In this document: positions 17,678 to 25,372 of the stretch, one piece after another
Layout of the letters: the number at the start of each line of letters is the position of its first letter
Position numbering within the stretch: the stretch's first letter is position 1
Assembly (NCBI RefSeq): GCF_002237655.1
Contig: NZ_NOKT01000034.1
Span: forward strand, 1 to 64,000
Reading direction: 5' to 3'
DNA length: 64,000 nucleotides
Origin: Streptomyces sp. XY006
Lineage (GTDB): Bacteria > Actinomycetota > Actinomycetes > Streptomycetales > Streptomycetaceae
Position numbers and translations under genes: made by a program
The notes under the pieces: generated by a model
Told to the model about the DNA's origin: nothing
The model's input: the letters and a program-made list of their open reading frames with translations, nothing else
The model's database searches: none

Positions 17678-18430
17678 ATGAGCATCCGCTGGACGTACGC
17701 CTTCGTCGACCGGCCCCGCGCGGCCTTCGGCTCCGCCTGCGACTTCTGGACGGCGGTGACCGCCACCCGGCTCTCCGAACTGCGCGGCGAGCACTCCGAG
17801 TTCGTCACGCTGCTCCCGGACGGCGCCGACGCGTGCGTCAAGGCCCAGGCGGTGGGGGCGGGTCCGGGCGGCGCGCACCTCGACTTCTGCGTGGACGACA
17901 TACGGGAGTTCGCCGACGCGGCGGTGCGGCTCGGGGCGCGCGTGATGCTGGACTCCGATTCGCTCGTCGTGCTGCGTTCGCCGGGCGGGCAGTTGTTCTG
18001 CGCGGACCCCTGGCGCGGGCAGTCGTCCCGGCCGGGTGTGGTGCGGGGCAGCCGGCTCGACCAGGTGTGCGTGGACGTGCCGCCGTCGGCGTACTCCGCC
18101 GAAGTCGCCTTCTGGAGCGGGCTGCTGACCGGCTGGGAGTCACGGCCGGGCGCCCTCCCCGAGTTCCATGTGCTGGAGCCGCCGCCGGGCCTGCCGGTCC
18201 GTCTGCTCCTGCAACGGCTGGGCACGGAACGCCCGGTCTCCGCCCACCTCGACCTCGCCTGCGCGGACGTCGAGGCGACCCGGGCCTGGCACGAGACGCT
18301 CGGGGCCGAGTGCGTGGCCGGCTTCTCCGGCTGGACGGTGATGCGCGACCCGGCGGGCGGCACCTACTGCCTGACCACCCGGGACCCGCACACGGGCCGG
18401 CCACCGGCCCGGCGCCTGTCCGGTACCTGA
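17678..18430 (+). CDS. VOC (glyoxalase/bleomycin-resistance fold) protein
   Basis: A 250-residue protein with two VOC modules: residues ~1-115 (HLDFCVDDIREFADAAVRLGA) and ~120-245 (HLDLACADVEATRAWHETLGA, FSGWTVMRDPAGGTYCL). Duplicated VOC proteins bind a metal or small hydrophobic ligand; the specific reaction cannot be inferred. ATG at 17678 begins at the first beta strand. Monocistronic, divergent from the phosphate transporter. Confidence 0.8.
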   Translation: MSIRWTYAFVDRPRAAFGSACDFWTAVTATRLSELRGEHSEFVTLLPDGADACVKAQAVGAGPGGAHLDFCVDDIREFADAAVRLGARVMLDSDSLVVLRSPGGQLFCADPWRGQSSRPGVVRGSRLDQVCVDVPPSAYSAEVAFWSGLLTGWESRPGALPEFHVLEPPPGLPVRLLLQRLGTERPVSAHLDLACADVEATRAWHETLGAECVAGFSGWTVMRDPAGGTYCLTTRDPHTGRPPARRLSGT

Positions 18431-18580
18431 CGTACGGCTCCTGCGGACGCGGTGCATGCCGACGGAGCTTGCGGCCGGTGGCGCTTCCGGCGGCGACCCT
18501 CGACCGGACCGCACGGGCTCTCAGGGGTGCCGCGGGCTCACGAATGCTTCGGGGCTCGGGGTACTTCGAGCCTTGGGGTA

Positions 18581-18630
18581 CTTCGCGCCTCAGTGGGCTT
18601 CGCGCCTCAGTGGGCTTCGCGCCTCAGGGG
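18581..18630. repeat. 17-bp tandem repeat, about three copies
   Basis: CTTCGCGCCTCAGTGGG repeats at 18581 and 18598, and imperfectly at 18615. Weaker related words (GGGGTACTTCG) precede it from 18558. It lies between the convergent VOC and zinc-ribbon genes and touches the latter's stop codon. Confidence 0.85.
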
Positions 18631-18923
18631 TGCTTCGTGATGGTTTCTCCGGGGGCCTGTTCCGGCGGGGACGTCACGGGTCCCGTGGCCACGGGAGGGG
18701 AGGAGCCCTGGGCCGGCCGGGCCGTCTCGACGTGCCCGGCCGTCCGGGCGTCCTTCTCCGGGTGGCCGGCTTCCGCGGCCTCCGTGTCGTAGGCCCCGCA
18801 GTCGGGGTTGCGGCACGGGCCCGCCACCCACTTCGGGACCCATGTGCCCAGCGTCTTGTGCCGCCGGACGACTGTTTCCACTGGCTGTCCGCAGGTCGGA
18901 CAGACGTGCTCGTCGCTGCCCAT
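18624..18923 (-). CDS. Small zinc-ribbon protein
   Basis: A 99-residue protein starting MGSDEHVCPTCGQPVETVV. Two CxxC-type knuckles (CPTC and CRNPDC) form a zinc ribbon in the first ~45 residues, with GTWVPKWVAGPC between them. The C-terminal half is Pro/Thr/Glu-rich and probably disordered, and its end runs into a tandem repeat. Function unknown. It lies 26 bases beyond the DHFR-like gene on the same strand. Confidence 0.75.
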   Translation of the reverse strand: MGSDEHVCPTCGQPVETVVRRHKTLGTWVPKWVAGPCRNPDCGAYDTEAAEAGHPEKDARTAGHVETARPAQGSSPPVATGPVTSPPEQAPGETITKHP

Positions 18924-18949
18924 GCTTTCAGGGTAGGCCGGTGAGGGCC

Positions 18950-19534
18950 TCAGCGCTTCCTGCTGTACGTGCGCACCACCACGCCGTTGCCGAACGCGCG
19001 CACGGACTCCAGGGCGAACTCCGAGATCGCGAAACCCGTCTCGAACATGGGCATGCCCGTGCCGTACACCAGCGGATAGGACTTGATGATCAGCTCGTCG
19101 ATCTCGTCGACCAGCGCGCCCGCGACCTTCGCCCCGCCGCAGAGGTAGATGCCGAACTCGCTGTCCTCCGCCTTCAGTTCCCGGACCTTGCCGATCGGGT
19201 CGTCCGAGATGATCTCCACGTTCGGATCGGGCGAGTCCTTCAGGGTGCTGGACACGACGTACTCGCGCAGGTGGGCGTACGGGCTGGTGATGCCCTCCCG
19301 CAGGGCCAGGTCGTAGCTCCCCCGGCCCTGGATGAGCATGTCGAACCGCTTGTTCGGCAGGTCGTCGATACCGAGGGCCCGGCGGCCGTGGGTGGCCACG
19401 GTCTCCGGATATTCGCTTCCCAGGTAGGCGAGGTACTCCTCGTCGAGGAAGCTCATCATCGCCGTCGCGTCCCCGTCCGGGTCTCCGATGAAGCCGTCGA
19501 GGGAGCAGGCGATGAAGTACGTGAGCTTGCGCAA
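18950..19534 (-). CDS. Dihydrofolate reductase-like (RibD C-terminal family) oxidoreductase
   Basis: A 194-residue protein. A TTG start at 19534 (RKLTYFIACSLDGFIG) is chosen because the family begins exactly here and GGAAAGAG lies just upstream; the longer in-frame extension upstream has no homology. The RibD_C/DHFR-like fold shows LIQGRGSYDLAL, GIYLCGGAKVAGALVDEIDE and YPLVYGTGMPMFE. Likely an NADPH-dependent reductase; substrate unknown. A palindrome 31-44 bases upstream suggests dedicated regulation. Confidence 0.83.
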   Translation of the reverse strand: MRKLTYFIACSLDGFIGDPDGDATAMMSFLDEEYLAYLGSEYPETVATHGRRALGIDDLPNKRFDMLIQGRGSYDLALREGITSPYAHLREYVVSSTLKDSPDPNVEIISDDPIGKVRELKAEDSEFGIYLCGGAKVAGALVDEIDELIIKSYPLVYGTGMPMFETGFAISEFALESVRAFGNGVVVRTYSRKR

Positions 19535-19564
19535 ATCCGTCTCTTTCCGTCGGCCGTCGCTGCA

Positions 19565-19578
19565 ACAACTCCAGTTGT
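19565..19578. promoter_or_regulatory. Palindrome ACAACT-CC-AGTTGT upstream of the DHFR-like gene
   Basis: Perfect 6-bp half-sites; flanking TGCAAC (19561-19566) and GTTGCA (19598-19603) form a wider dyad. The AT-rich island GTTGTAGTACTCCCGCTGTAG between them is unusual for this genome and probably holds the promoter and operator. Confidence 0.5.
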
Positions 19579-19671
19579 AGTACTCCCGCTGTAGTGGTTG
19601 CAAGGGATTATCGGCAGGCAGGGGAAAGTGGCAGAGGGGACTCCGCATGGCAGCGGCTCGGCCGCAGGAGG

Positions 19672-19693
19672 GCAGCCGCAATAGGGCGGCTGC
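19672..19693 (-). terminator. Hairpin downstream of the GNAT gene
   Basis: An 8-bp stem GCAGCCGC/GCGGCTGC with a 6-base loop, ~20 bases after the GNAT stop on the minus strand; GCAATAGG is repeated on both sides. Confidence 0.45.
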
Positions 19694-19713
19694 AATAGGC
19701 GGCCCCAGGAGGG

Positions 19714-20358
19714 TCAGGCGGTCCTCGCCGTACGGGGCTCGCGCCACATCGGCCACATCGCCGGGCCGTCGGGGAGGTCGAGGACCGGGCCGGAGAGCTC
19801 GAAGCCGAGACGTTCGTACAGCGTGCGGCTGCGGGCGCTGCTCGCCTCCAGGTAGGCGGGCAGCCCTTCGCGGTCGCAGCGGTCCAGGACCGACTCGATG
19901 AGCGCGGTGCCGAGACCCTCACCCTGACGGCCAGGGGCCACGCCGATCATCCACAGGTACTCGTGGGCCCGCCCGGAGGGATGGATCGCGGCTGTGAGCC
20001 GGCCGATCTCCTCGATGCGCGCGTTGTCCGGGTCGACGGCCTCCCGCACCTGGGCCGGCCCGTCGTCCTCACCGGCGTCGGCGGGGCCCTGCCCGCCGTG
20101 GCCGTCATCGCCGGGACCCTCCTCGGCCGGCATCGAGAGCCACAGCGCGCAGGCGGACCCGTCCTCCGTGACGTCGATACGGCCGGACGCGAGCACGATG
20201 TCGGTGAAGGCGGCCATGAGCCCGGGGTGCTTGGCCCGGCGCTCCGCGGCCGCGGGGAAGACCCAGCCGCTCACGGGATCGTCCTGGAAGGCCTCGTCCA
20301 GGAGCCGGACGATCAGCTCCCGGTCCGCCGCGCCCGCCGTCCGGATCGCCACGCCCAT
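19714..20358 (-). CDS. GNAT-family N-acetyltransferase
   Basis: A 214-residue protein starting MGVAIRTAGAADRELIVRLL, with GGGGCGGGG just upstream of the ATG; a start 10 codons earlier is possible. The acetyl-CoA site is EYLWMIGVAPGRQGEGLGTALI (V-x-P-x-x-Q-G-x-G-L/x-G), followed by YEASSARSRTLYERLGFEL-type motifs. An acidic Gly/Asp insertion near residues 90-115 is probably a flexible loop. Substrate unknown. Confidence 0.87.
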   Translation of the reverse strand: MGVAIRTAGAADRELIVRLLDEAFQDDPVSGWVFPAAAERRAKHPGLMAAFTDIVLASGRIDVTEDGSACALWLSMPAEEGPGDDGHGGQGPADAGEDDGPAQVREAVDPDNARIEEIGRLTAAIHPSGRAHEYLWMIGVAPGRQGEGLGTALIESVLDRCDREGLPAYLEASSARSRTLYERLGFELSGPVLDLPDGPAMWPMWREPRTARTA

Positions 20359-20709
20359 GATCCCCGCCCCTTCGCCCGTGCCGGTCATCGGTGCCGGTCA
20401 CCGGTGCCGTCACCGAGCCGACGGGCGTTGATCGTAGGGCGGCCGGGGGCCGGCGCGGAGCGTGGGCCCGGACCTTGGCGCAAACCCGTCGAACGCGTGT
20501 CCAAACCGAGGTGCGTACACGAGTGAGGGGCGGGCCCCGCACACCGTGGGGCAGTGCGGGACCCGCCGGCCGGGGTCCGGCGACCGTGCGGTGTCAGGAT
20601 CCGCACGGCTCCGGAGCCCCGGGGTCTGGCCCTCCGGTCGCCCGAAGGGTTCTGTCTCGGTGCGGGCCTCGGTTCACCCGCAGGACCGTCGGCAGCCACG
20701 CCGCCGGTC
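20359..20709. other. Intergenic stretch without a recognisable gene
   Basis: About 350 bases upstream of the GNAT gene and beyond the polyprenyl synthase end. Open frames on both strands are Arg/Gly-rich and featureless. It leads into the 17-bp repeat array. Confidence 0.5.
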
Positions 20710-20828
20710 CTCGCTGCCGCCGGCGTCCGGGTGCCCCCGGCGTCCGGGTGCCGCCGGCTTCCGGGTGCCGCCGGCTTCCGGGTGCCGCCGGCTTCCGGGT
20801 GCCGTCGGCATCCCGTGCCGCCGGCCGT
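20710..20828. repeat. 17-bp tandem repeat array, about six to seven units
   Basis: Unit CCGGGTGCCGCCGGCTT; exact copies at 20744, 20761 and 20778, with variant units before (20710, 20727) and after (20795, 20812). It abuts the stop codon of the polyprenyl synthase gene. The unit contains GCCGGC-type self-complementary words and can form hairpins. Confidence 0.88.
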
Positions 20829-21991
20829 CAACTGCTGCGCCGGGTCACGAACTCGGCGAGGGCCAGCAGCCCGCCCGCCGCCTCCGGATCCGGCACCGCG
20901 TGCGCCAGGTGCTGCATCGCGCGGGCCATCCGGTCGGCCGCCTGGTCCTGTGCCCAGTCACGGCCGCCCGCGCGCTCCACGGTCCGGGCGATGTGGTCCA
21001 GGTCCTCCTTGTCGCCGGGTCGGGCGTACAGATCGGCGAGTTCGGCGGCCTCCGGGGTGCCGGAGACGAAGGCCGCGACGACCGGCAGGGACTTCTTGCG
21101 GGTGGCCAGGTCCGCGCCGACGGGCTTGCCGGTGCGGCTCGGGTCGCCCCATATGCCGATGACGTCGTCGATGAGCTGGAAGGCCAGCCCGGCCTCCCGG
21201 CCGAACGCGTCCAGCGCCGCCACGTCCGACTCCCCGGCGCCCGCGTACAGCGCCCCGATCGCGCAGGCGCTGCCCAGCAGGGCACCCGTCTTGGCCTCCG
21301 CCATGGCGAGCACCTCGTCCAGCGTGACCTCGGCCGGGACGCGCCGCTCCAGTGACGTGTCCGCGTGCTGCCCCGCGCACAGTTCGACCACGCAGTCCGC
21401 GAGCCGGACGGCTGCGGGTCGGGAGGCCGGATGCGGGTCCTCGGCGAGGAGCCGCAGGGCCAGCGCCTGGAGGGCGTCTCCGGCGAGGATCGCGTCGGCG
21501 TCCCCGAACACGGCCCAGGCGGTGGGCCGGTGACGACGGGTGGCGTCGCGGTCCATCACGTCGTCGTGCAGCAGGGTGAAGTTGTGGACCAGCTCCACCG
21601 CGGCGGCCGCCCGCACCGCCCGGGCCCGCGCCTCGGGTCCCCCCAGGGCGGCCGCCGCGGCGAGGACCAGCGCGGGACGGATCGCCTTGCCCGAGCCGCT
21701 CTCGGCCGGTGTGCCGTCCGCCCGCTCCCAGCCGAAGTGGTAGTACGCGACGCGGCGCAGCGGCCCGGGCCGTGCGTCGAGCGCGGAGCGCAGCACCGGG
21801 TCGACCTCCGCCCGCGCCCGCTCCAGGAGCATGACCGCCTCGTGCCCCTCGGCCCCTCCCGGCCGGCCGTCCTGCCCGTCGGATCCCCGCCCTTCCGGAG
21901 CCCCGGCCGCCCTCCGGGGCTCGGCGCCACGCAGCCCACCGGGGGCGGGCAGCGTCGGCTCCGTCCTGGACTCCGTGAGGGATTCACCCAT
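20828..21991 (-). CDS. Polyprenyl diphosphate synthase, probable encapsulin cargo
   Basis: A 387-residue all-alpha isoprenyl diphosphate synthase. The first aspartate-rich motif is LLHDDVMDRD (D143, D144, D147); the second is reduced to FQLIDDVIGIWGD (D275-D276 with G at position 279). Residues 1-~50 are Pro/Gly/Arg/Glu-rich, disordered, and not part of the enzyme fold. Such N-terminal extensions are the proposed loading signals of family 2 encapsulin cargo. The encapsulin gene is 111 bases upstream on the same strand. Chain length of the product (GPP, FPP or GGPP) cannot be assigned. Confidence 0.9.
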   Translation of the reverse strand: MGESLTESRTEPTLPAPGGLRGAEPRRAAGAPEGRGSDGQDGRPGGAEGHEAVMLLERARAEVDPVLRSALDARPGPLRRVAYYHFGWERADGTPAESGSGKAIRPALVLAAAAALGGPEARARAVRAAAAVELVHNFTLLHDDVMDRDATRRHRPTAWAVFGDADAILAGDALQALALRLLAEDPHPASRPAAVRLADCVVELCAGQHADTSLERRVPAEVTLDEVLAMAEAKTGALLGSACAIGALYAGAGESDVAALDAFGREAGLAFQLIDDVIGIWGDPSRTGKPVGADLATRKKSLPVVAAFVSGTPEAAELADLYARPGDKEDLDHIARTVERAGGRDWAQDQAADRMARAMQHLAHAVPDPEAAGGLLALAEFVTRRSS

Positions 21992-22102
21992 CGGACCGCC
22001 TCGGAGAAGGAACGGACGGTGGCGCCTGGGCCGTTGCCGGGCGCGTACCCCCAGGGTGTACCCGCCCCGCCCGGGCGGGACACGGCCGGCCTGCCGGGAG
22101 CG

Positions 22103-23509
22103 TCACCGCCAGCGGCCGATCTCGACGTTCTCCAGCACACCGAGCGCGTCCGGTACCAGGACCGCTGCCGAGTAGTAGGCCGTGACCAGGTACTTGATGA
22201 TGGCCTGTTCGTTGATGCCCATGAAGCGCACCGACAGGCTGGGCTCGATCTCGTCCGGGATGCCCGAGGCCCGCAGACCGATGACGCCCTGGTCGCTCTC
22301 GCCGGTACGCATGGCGATGATCGACGTCGTGCGGGCCTCCGTCACCGGGATCTTGTTGCACGGGAAGATCGGCACCCCGCGCCAGGTGGGGATGCGGTTC
22401 CCGGCCATGTCGATGGTCTCCGGGACCAGCCCCCGCTTGTTGAGCTCGCGGCCGAACGCGGCGATCGCGCGCGGGTGGGCGAGCAGCAGCTTGGTGCCGC
22501 GGCGCCGGCTGAGCAGCTCGTCCAGGTCGTCCGGGCTGGGCACGCCGTCGTGCGGCTGGATCCGCTGGTCGTACTCGCAGTTGTGCAGGAGCCCGAAGTC
22601 GCGGTTGTTGATGAGCTCGTGCTCCTGGCGCTCTTTCAGCGCCTCGACCGTGAGCCGGATCTGCTGCTCGGTCTGGTTCATCGGCTGGTTGTACAGGTCG
22701 GCCACGCGCGTGTGGATGCGCAGCACGGTCTGCGCGACGCTCAGTTCGTACTCGCGCGGCCTGGCCTCGTAGTCGACGAACGTGTGCGGGATGTCCGGCT
22801 CGCCGGAGTGGCCGGCGGCGAGGTCGATCTCCTTCTCGCCGTACTTGTTGGAGCGCTGCGAGGGGATCGAGCGGATGTGCTGGAGGTGCTCGCGCAGCGA
22901 GTCCGAGCGCTCGGCGATCTGCGCGAACTCCTGGCGGGGCAGCACCAGGACCGTGCACGCGGTGAGCGCGCGGGCCGTGTACTCCCAGATGGCGTCCTCG
23001 TTCAGCAGCGCGTCGTCGCCGAAGTAGGCGCCGTCGGCGAGGACTCCGAGGGACTCGTCGTCGCCGTAGGGGCCCGTGCCGACCTTCTCGACGCGGCCGT
23101 GCGCGAGCAGGTACACCTCGTCGGACGGGCTGCCGAAGGAGGCGATCACCTCGCCCGCCGGGACCTCCCGCTGCTCGCAGCGGCGGGCGATCTCGAAGAG
23201 CACCTCCTCGTCCTCGTAGGAGCGCAGCGCCGGCAGTTCGCCCAGCTCCGCGGGGATGATCTCGACGCGGTCGCCGGTTTTGACGAACGTCAGCCGGCCG
23301 TCGCCCACGGCGAACGTCAGCCGCCGGTTCACCCGGTACGTACCACCCTGGATGTCGACCCAGGGCAGCATCCGCAGCAGCCAGCGGGAGCTGATCTCCT
23401 GCATCTGCGGCACGGACTTGGTCGTGGTGGCCAGGTTCCGCGCGGCCGCCGTGCCGAGACTCTGCTGCGGCTTGGTCTGCTCGGTGCGGACCTCTTCGCC
23501 TACCGACAT
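22103..23509 (-). CDS. Family 2B encapsulin shell protein with cNMP-binding-like insertion
   Basis: A 468-residue protein starting MSVGEEVRTEQTK, with GGGAGGG 9 bases before the ATG. The N-terminal ~90 residues and the C-terminal ~250 (e.g. IRSIPSQRSNKYGEKEIDLA, LLAHPRAIAAFGRELNKRG) match the HK97-fold shell annotated in databases as family 2B encapsulin nanocompartment protein. A Crp-type cyclic-nucleotide-binding module is inserted at about 93-210 (VIASFGSPSDEVYLLAHGRV, GAYFGDDALLNED). Its phosphate-binding cassette lacks the usual FGE...R-x-A arginine, so canonical cAMP binding is doubtful. It should assemble a capsid enclosing the adjacent prenyl synthase. Confidence 0.9.
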   Translation of the reverse strand: MSVGEEVRTEQTKPQQSLGTAAARNLATTTKSVPQMQEISSRWLLRMLPWVDIQGGTYRVNRRLTFAVGDGRLTFVKTGDRVEIIPAELGELPALRSYEDEEVLFEIARRCEQREVPAGEVIASFGSPSDEVYLLAHGRVEKVGTGPYGDDESLGVLADGAYFGDDALLNEDAIWEYTARALTACTVLVLPRQEFAQIAERSDSLREHLQHIRSIPSQRSNKYGEKEIDLAAGHSGEPDIPHTFVDYEARPREYELSVAQTVLRIHTRVADLYNQPMNQTEQQIRLTVEALKERQEHELINNRDFGLLHNCEYDQRIQPHDGVPSPDDLDELLSRRRGTKLLLAHPRAIAAFGRELNKRGLVPETIDMAGNRIPTWRGVPIFPCNKIPVTEARTTSIIAMRTGESDQGVIGLRASGIPDEIEPSLSVRFMGINEQAIIKYLVTAYYSAAVLVPDALGVLENVEIGRWR

Positions 23510-23835
23510 AGAGAACTGCCCTCCCGGTTGTGACCGACGCCCATTTGCCTCGGGCATCGATGTGCACGACCAGCCTTCCTCACGCAGCGCAGCGATGGTA
23601 TTACCCGAAAGAGCGGGAATGGATCTTCGTACTGTTGGGCAGGAGGCGCCCGTTTTCGGCGGTGTTCGAAAGCGCCTCGGCGAGGCCTGGCGAGGCTTTC
23701 AGAGGCACCCAGCCGGGGCTCCGGACCGGCTGGCGACAACCCGTGGGAACTTGGCGGCCGTGCCTCTGGGGGGCTTCAGGGGCCGGTTCTAGCGTGGTGA
23801 GCCGTTCCCCTGCCGCCTCCAGAAACGGCCCCGCC
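23510..23835. other. Divergent promoter region of the encapsulin operon
   Basis: About 325 bases between the encapsulin gene and the DUF6010 gene, with no recognisable gene. It contains an AT-richer patch (GGTATTACCCGAAAG, around 23595) and repeated GGCGAGGC words. Promoters for both directions should lie here; no consensus is strong enough to call. Confidence 0.45.
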
Positions 23836-24327
23836 ATGCAGTACGTCGCGCCGATCGGCATCGGCATCCTCTACGCCCTGCTGATGTCCCTGGTCCGGGA
23901 ACCGCACCGGCGCCGCCTGAACGCGGTCATGGTGGCCGGGGCCGGCGCCGCGTACCTCAGCGGTGGCGGCCTGGGCGGCTGGGAGTTCGCCTTCACCGCG
24001 CTGCTGACGTACGTGGCCTTCCGCGGTCTGGAGTCGTGGACGTGGATCGGCGTCGGCTGGCTGCTGCACACGGTGTGGGACGTCGTCCACCACATCAAGG
24101 GCAACCCGATCATCCCGTTCGCCCACACGTCCTCGCTGGGCTGCGCGATCTGCGACCCGGTGATCGCGCTGTGGTGCCTGCGCGGCGGCCCCTCGCTCGT
24201 CGAGTGGGCGCGGAACCGGCGCGGATCCGGGCGGACGGGTCCCGGCGCGGCGAGCGGCGAGGACCCCGGCCGCGACGAGGCCGGGCGCGGCGGGACGGCC
24301 GGTGCCGCCTCTCCCACCCTCGGGTGA
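23836..24327 (+). CDS. DUF6010-family membrane protein
   Basis: A 163-residue membrane protein starting MQYVAPIGIGILYALLMSLV. About four helices occupy the first ~115 residues; conserved-looking segments are WLLHTVWDVVHHIKGNPIIP and SLGCAICDPVIALWCL, with two cysteines and several histidines. The C-terminal ~45 residues are Gly/Arg/Asp-rich and disordered. I recall this family as DUF6010; function unknown. Its stop lies 10 bases before the next gene, so the two are probably cotranscribed. Confidence 0.75.
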   Translation: MQYVAPIGIGILYALLMSLVREPHRRRLNAVMVAGAGAAYLSGGGLGGWEFAFTALLTYVAFRGLESWTWIGVGWLLHTVWDVVHHIKGNPIIPFAHTSSLGCAICDPVIALWCLRGGPSLVEWARNRRGSGRTGPGAASGEDPGRDEAGRGGTAGAASPTLG

Positions 24328-24337
24328 CAATGGCCCG

Positions 24338-25255
24338 GTGACCAGCCCCGACACCCCCGGCCTCGCCGGTCTGCGGCCCCGGCTGCCCTCGCCGGTGCAG
24401 GAGGCCGCCGACGACCGGTTCGAACGCCGGGGTGTGCGGCTGCTGCTCAAGCGGGACGACCTGATCCACCCGGAGCTGATCGGCAACAAGTGGCGCAAGC
24501 TGGCGCCGAATCTGGCGGCGGCGGACGGCCGTACCGTCGTCACCTTCGGCGGTGCCTGGTCCAACCACCTGCGCGCCACGGCCGCGGCCGGCCGCCTGCT
24601 CGGCATCCCCACGGTCGGTGTCGTCCGCGGCGACGAGCTGGCCGGCCGGCCCCTCAACCCTTCGCTGGCCCGGTGCGCGGCCGACGGCATGCGGCTGCAC
24701 TTCGCCGACCGGGCGTCCTACCGCCGCAAGTCCGAGGCAGGAGTCCTGGCCGGGCTCCTGCGGGCGGCGGACGCCGAGGACGCGTACGTCGTCCCCGAGG
24801 GCGGCAGCAACGCGCAAGCCGTCCGCGGCTGCCGGGAGCTCGGCGCCGAGCTGCGCGACCGGGCCGACGTCGTCGCCGTGGCCTGCGGCACCGGCGGCAC
24901 GCTGGCGGGCCTGGCCGCCGGTCTGGCACCGGGGCAGCGCGCGCTGGGCGTGCCGGTCCTCAAGGGCGGCTTTCTGGCCGCCGACACGGAGGCCCTGCAG
25001 CGGGAGGCCTTCGGCGGCCGGCGCGGCGACTGGGACATGGACGACCGGTTCCATTTCGGCGGCTACGCGCGCGTGCCCGGGGAGCTCGACGCCTTCGCCG
25101 CGGACTTCGAGCAGCGCCACGGACTGCCCGTCGAACGCCTGTACGTCGCCAAGCTGCTGTACGGGCTCGTCACCCTGGCCGACGAGGGCGCCTTCCCGCG
25201 CGGGACGACGGTGGCGGCCGTGATCACCGGCCGCCCCTTCCCTGACCCGGCCTGA
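24338..25255 (+). CDS. PLP-dependent D-cysteine desulfhydrase / ACC deaminase-like protein
   Basis: A 305-residue fold-type II PLP enzyme, GTG start (TSPDTPGLAGLRPRLPSPVQ). The PLP lysine lies in LIGNKWRKL; TFGGAWSNHLRATAAAGRLL binds substrate and PLP, and AVACGTGGTLAGLAAGLAPGQ cradles the phosphate. Family members turn D-cysteine into pyruvate, H2S and ammonia, or open the ACC ring. The sequence alone does not decide between them, but stand-alone actinobacterial copies are usually desulfhydrase-like. Follows DUF6010 closely. Confidence 0.85.
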   Translation: MTSPDTPGLAGLRPRLPSPVQEAADDRFERRGVRLLLKRDDLIHPELIGNKWRKLAPNLAAADGRTVVTFGGAWSNHLRATAAAGRLLGIPTVGVVRGDELAGRPLNPSLARCAADGMRLHFADRASYRRKSEAGVLAGLLRAADAEDAYVVPEGGSNAQAVRGCRELGAELRDRADVVAVACGTGGTLAGLAAGLAPGQRALGVPVLKGGFLAADTEALQREAFGGRRGDWDMDDRFHFGGYARVPGELDAFAADFEQRHGLPVERLYVAKLLYGLVTLADEGAFPRGTTVAAVITGRPFPDPA

Positions 25256-25372
25256 CGGGGCCTGACAGAGCCAGCCCGGGCGGCCCGGGCCTGCCACTGC
25301 GTCACATCGTTCCCTGCGGCAGCATCGTCCCCCGCCGCCACAGGGACTCCTGCCGCCACTCACTTCCCGCCG

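Noticed and set aside
20710..20828. Repeat array considered as a CRISPR
   Set aside because: Units are contiguous with no spacers, 17 bp long, and no cas genes are nearby.
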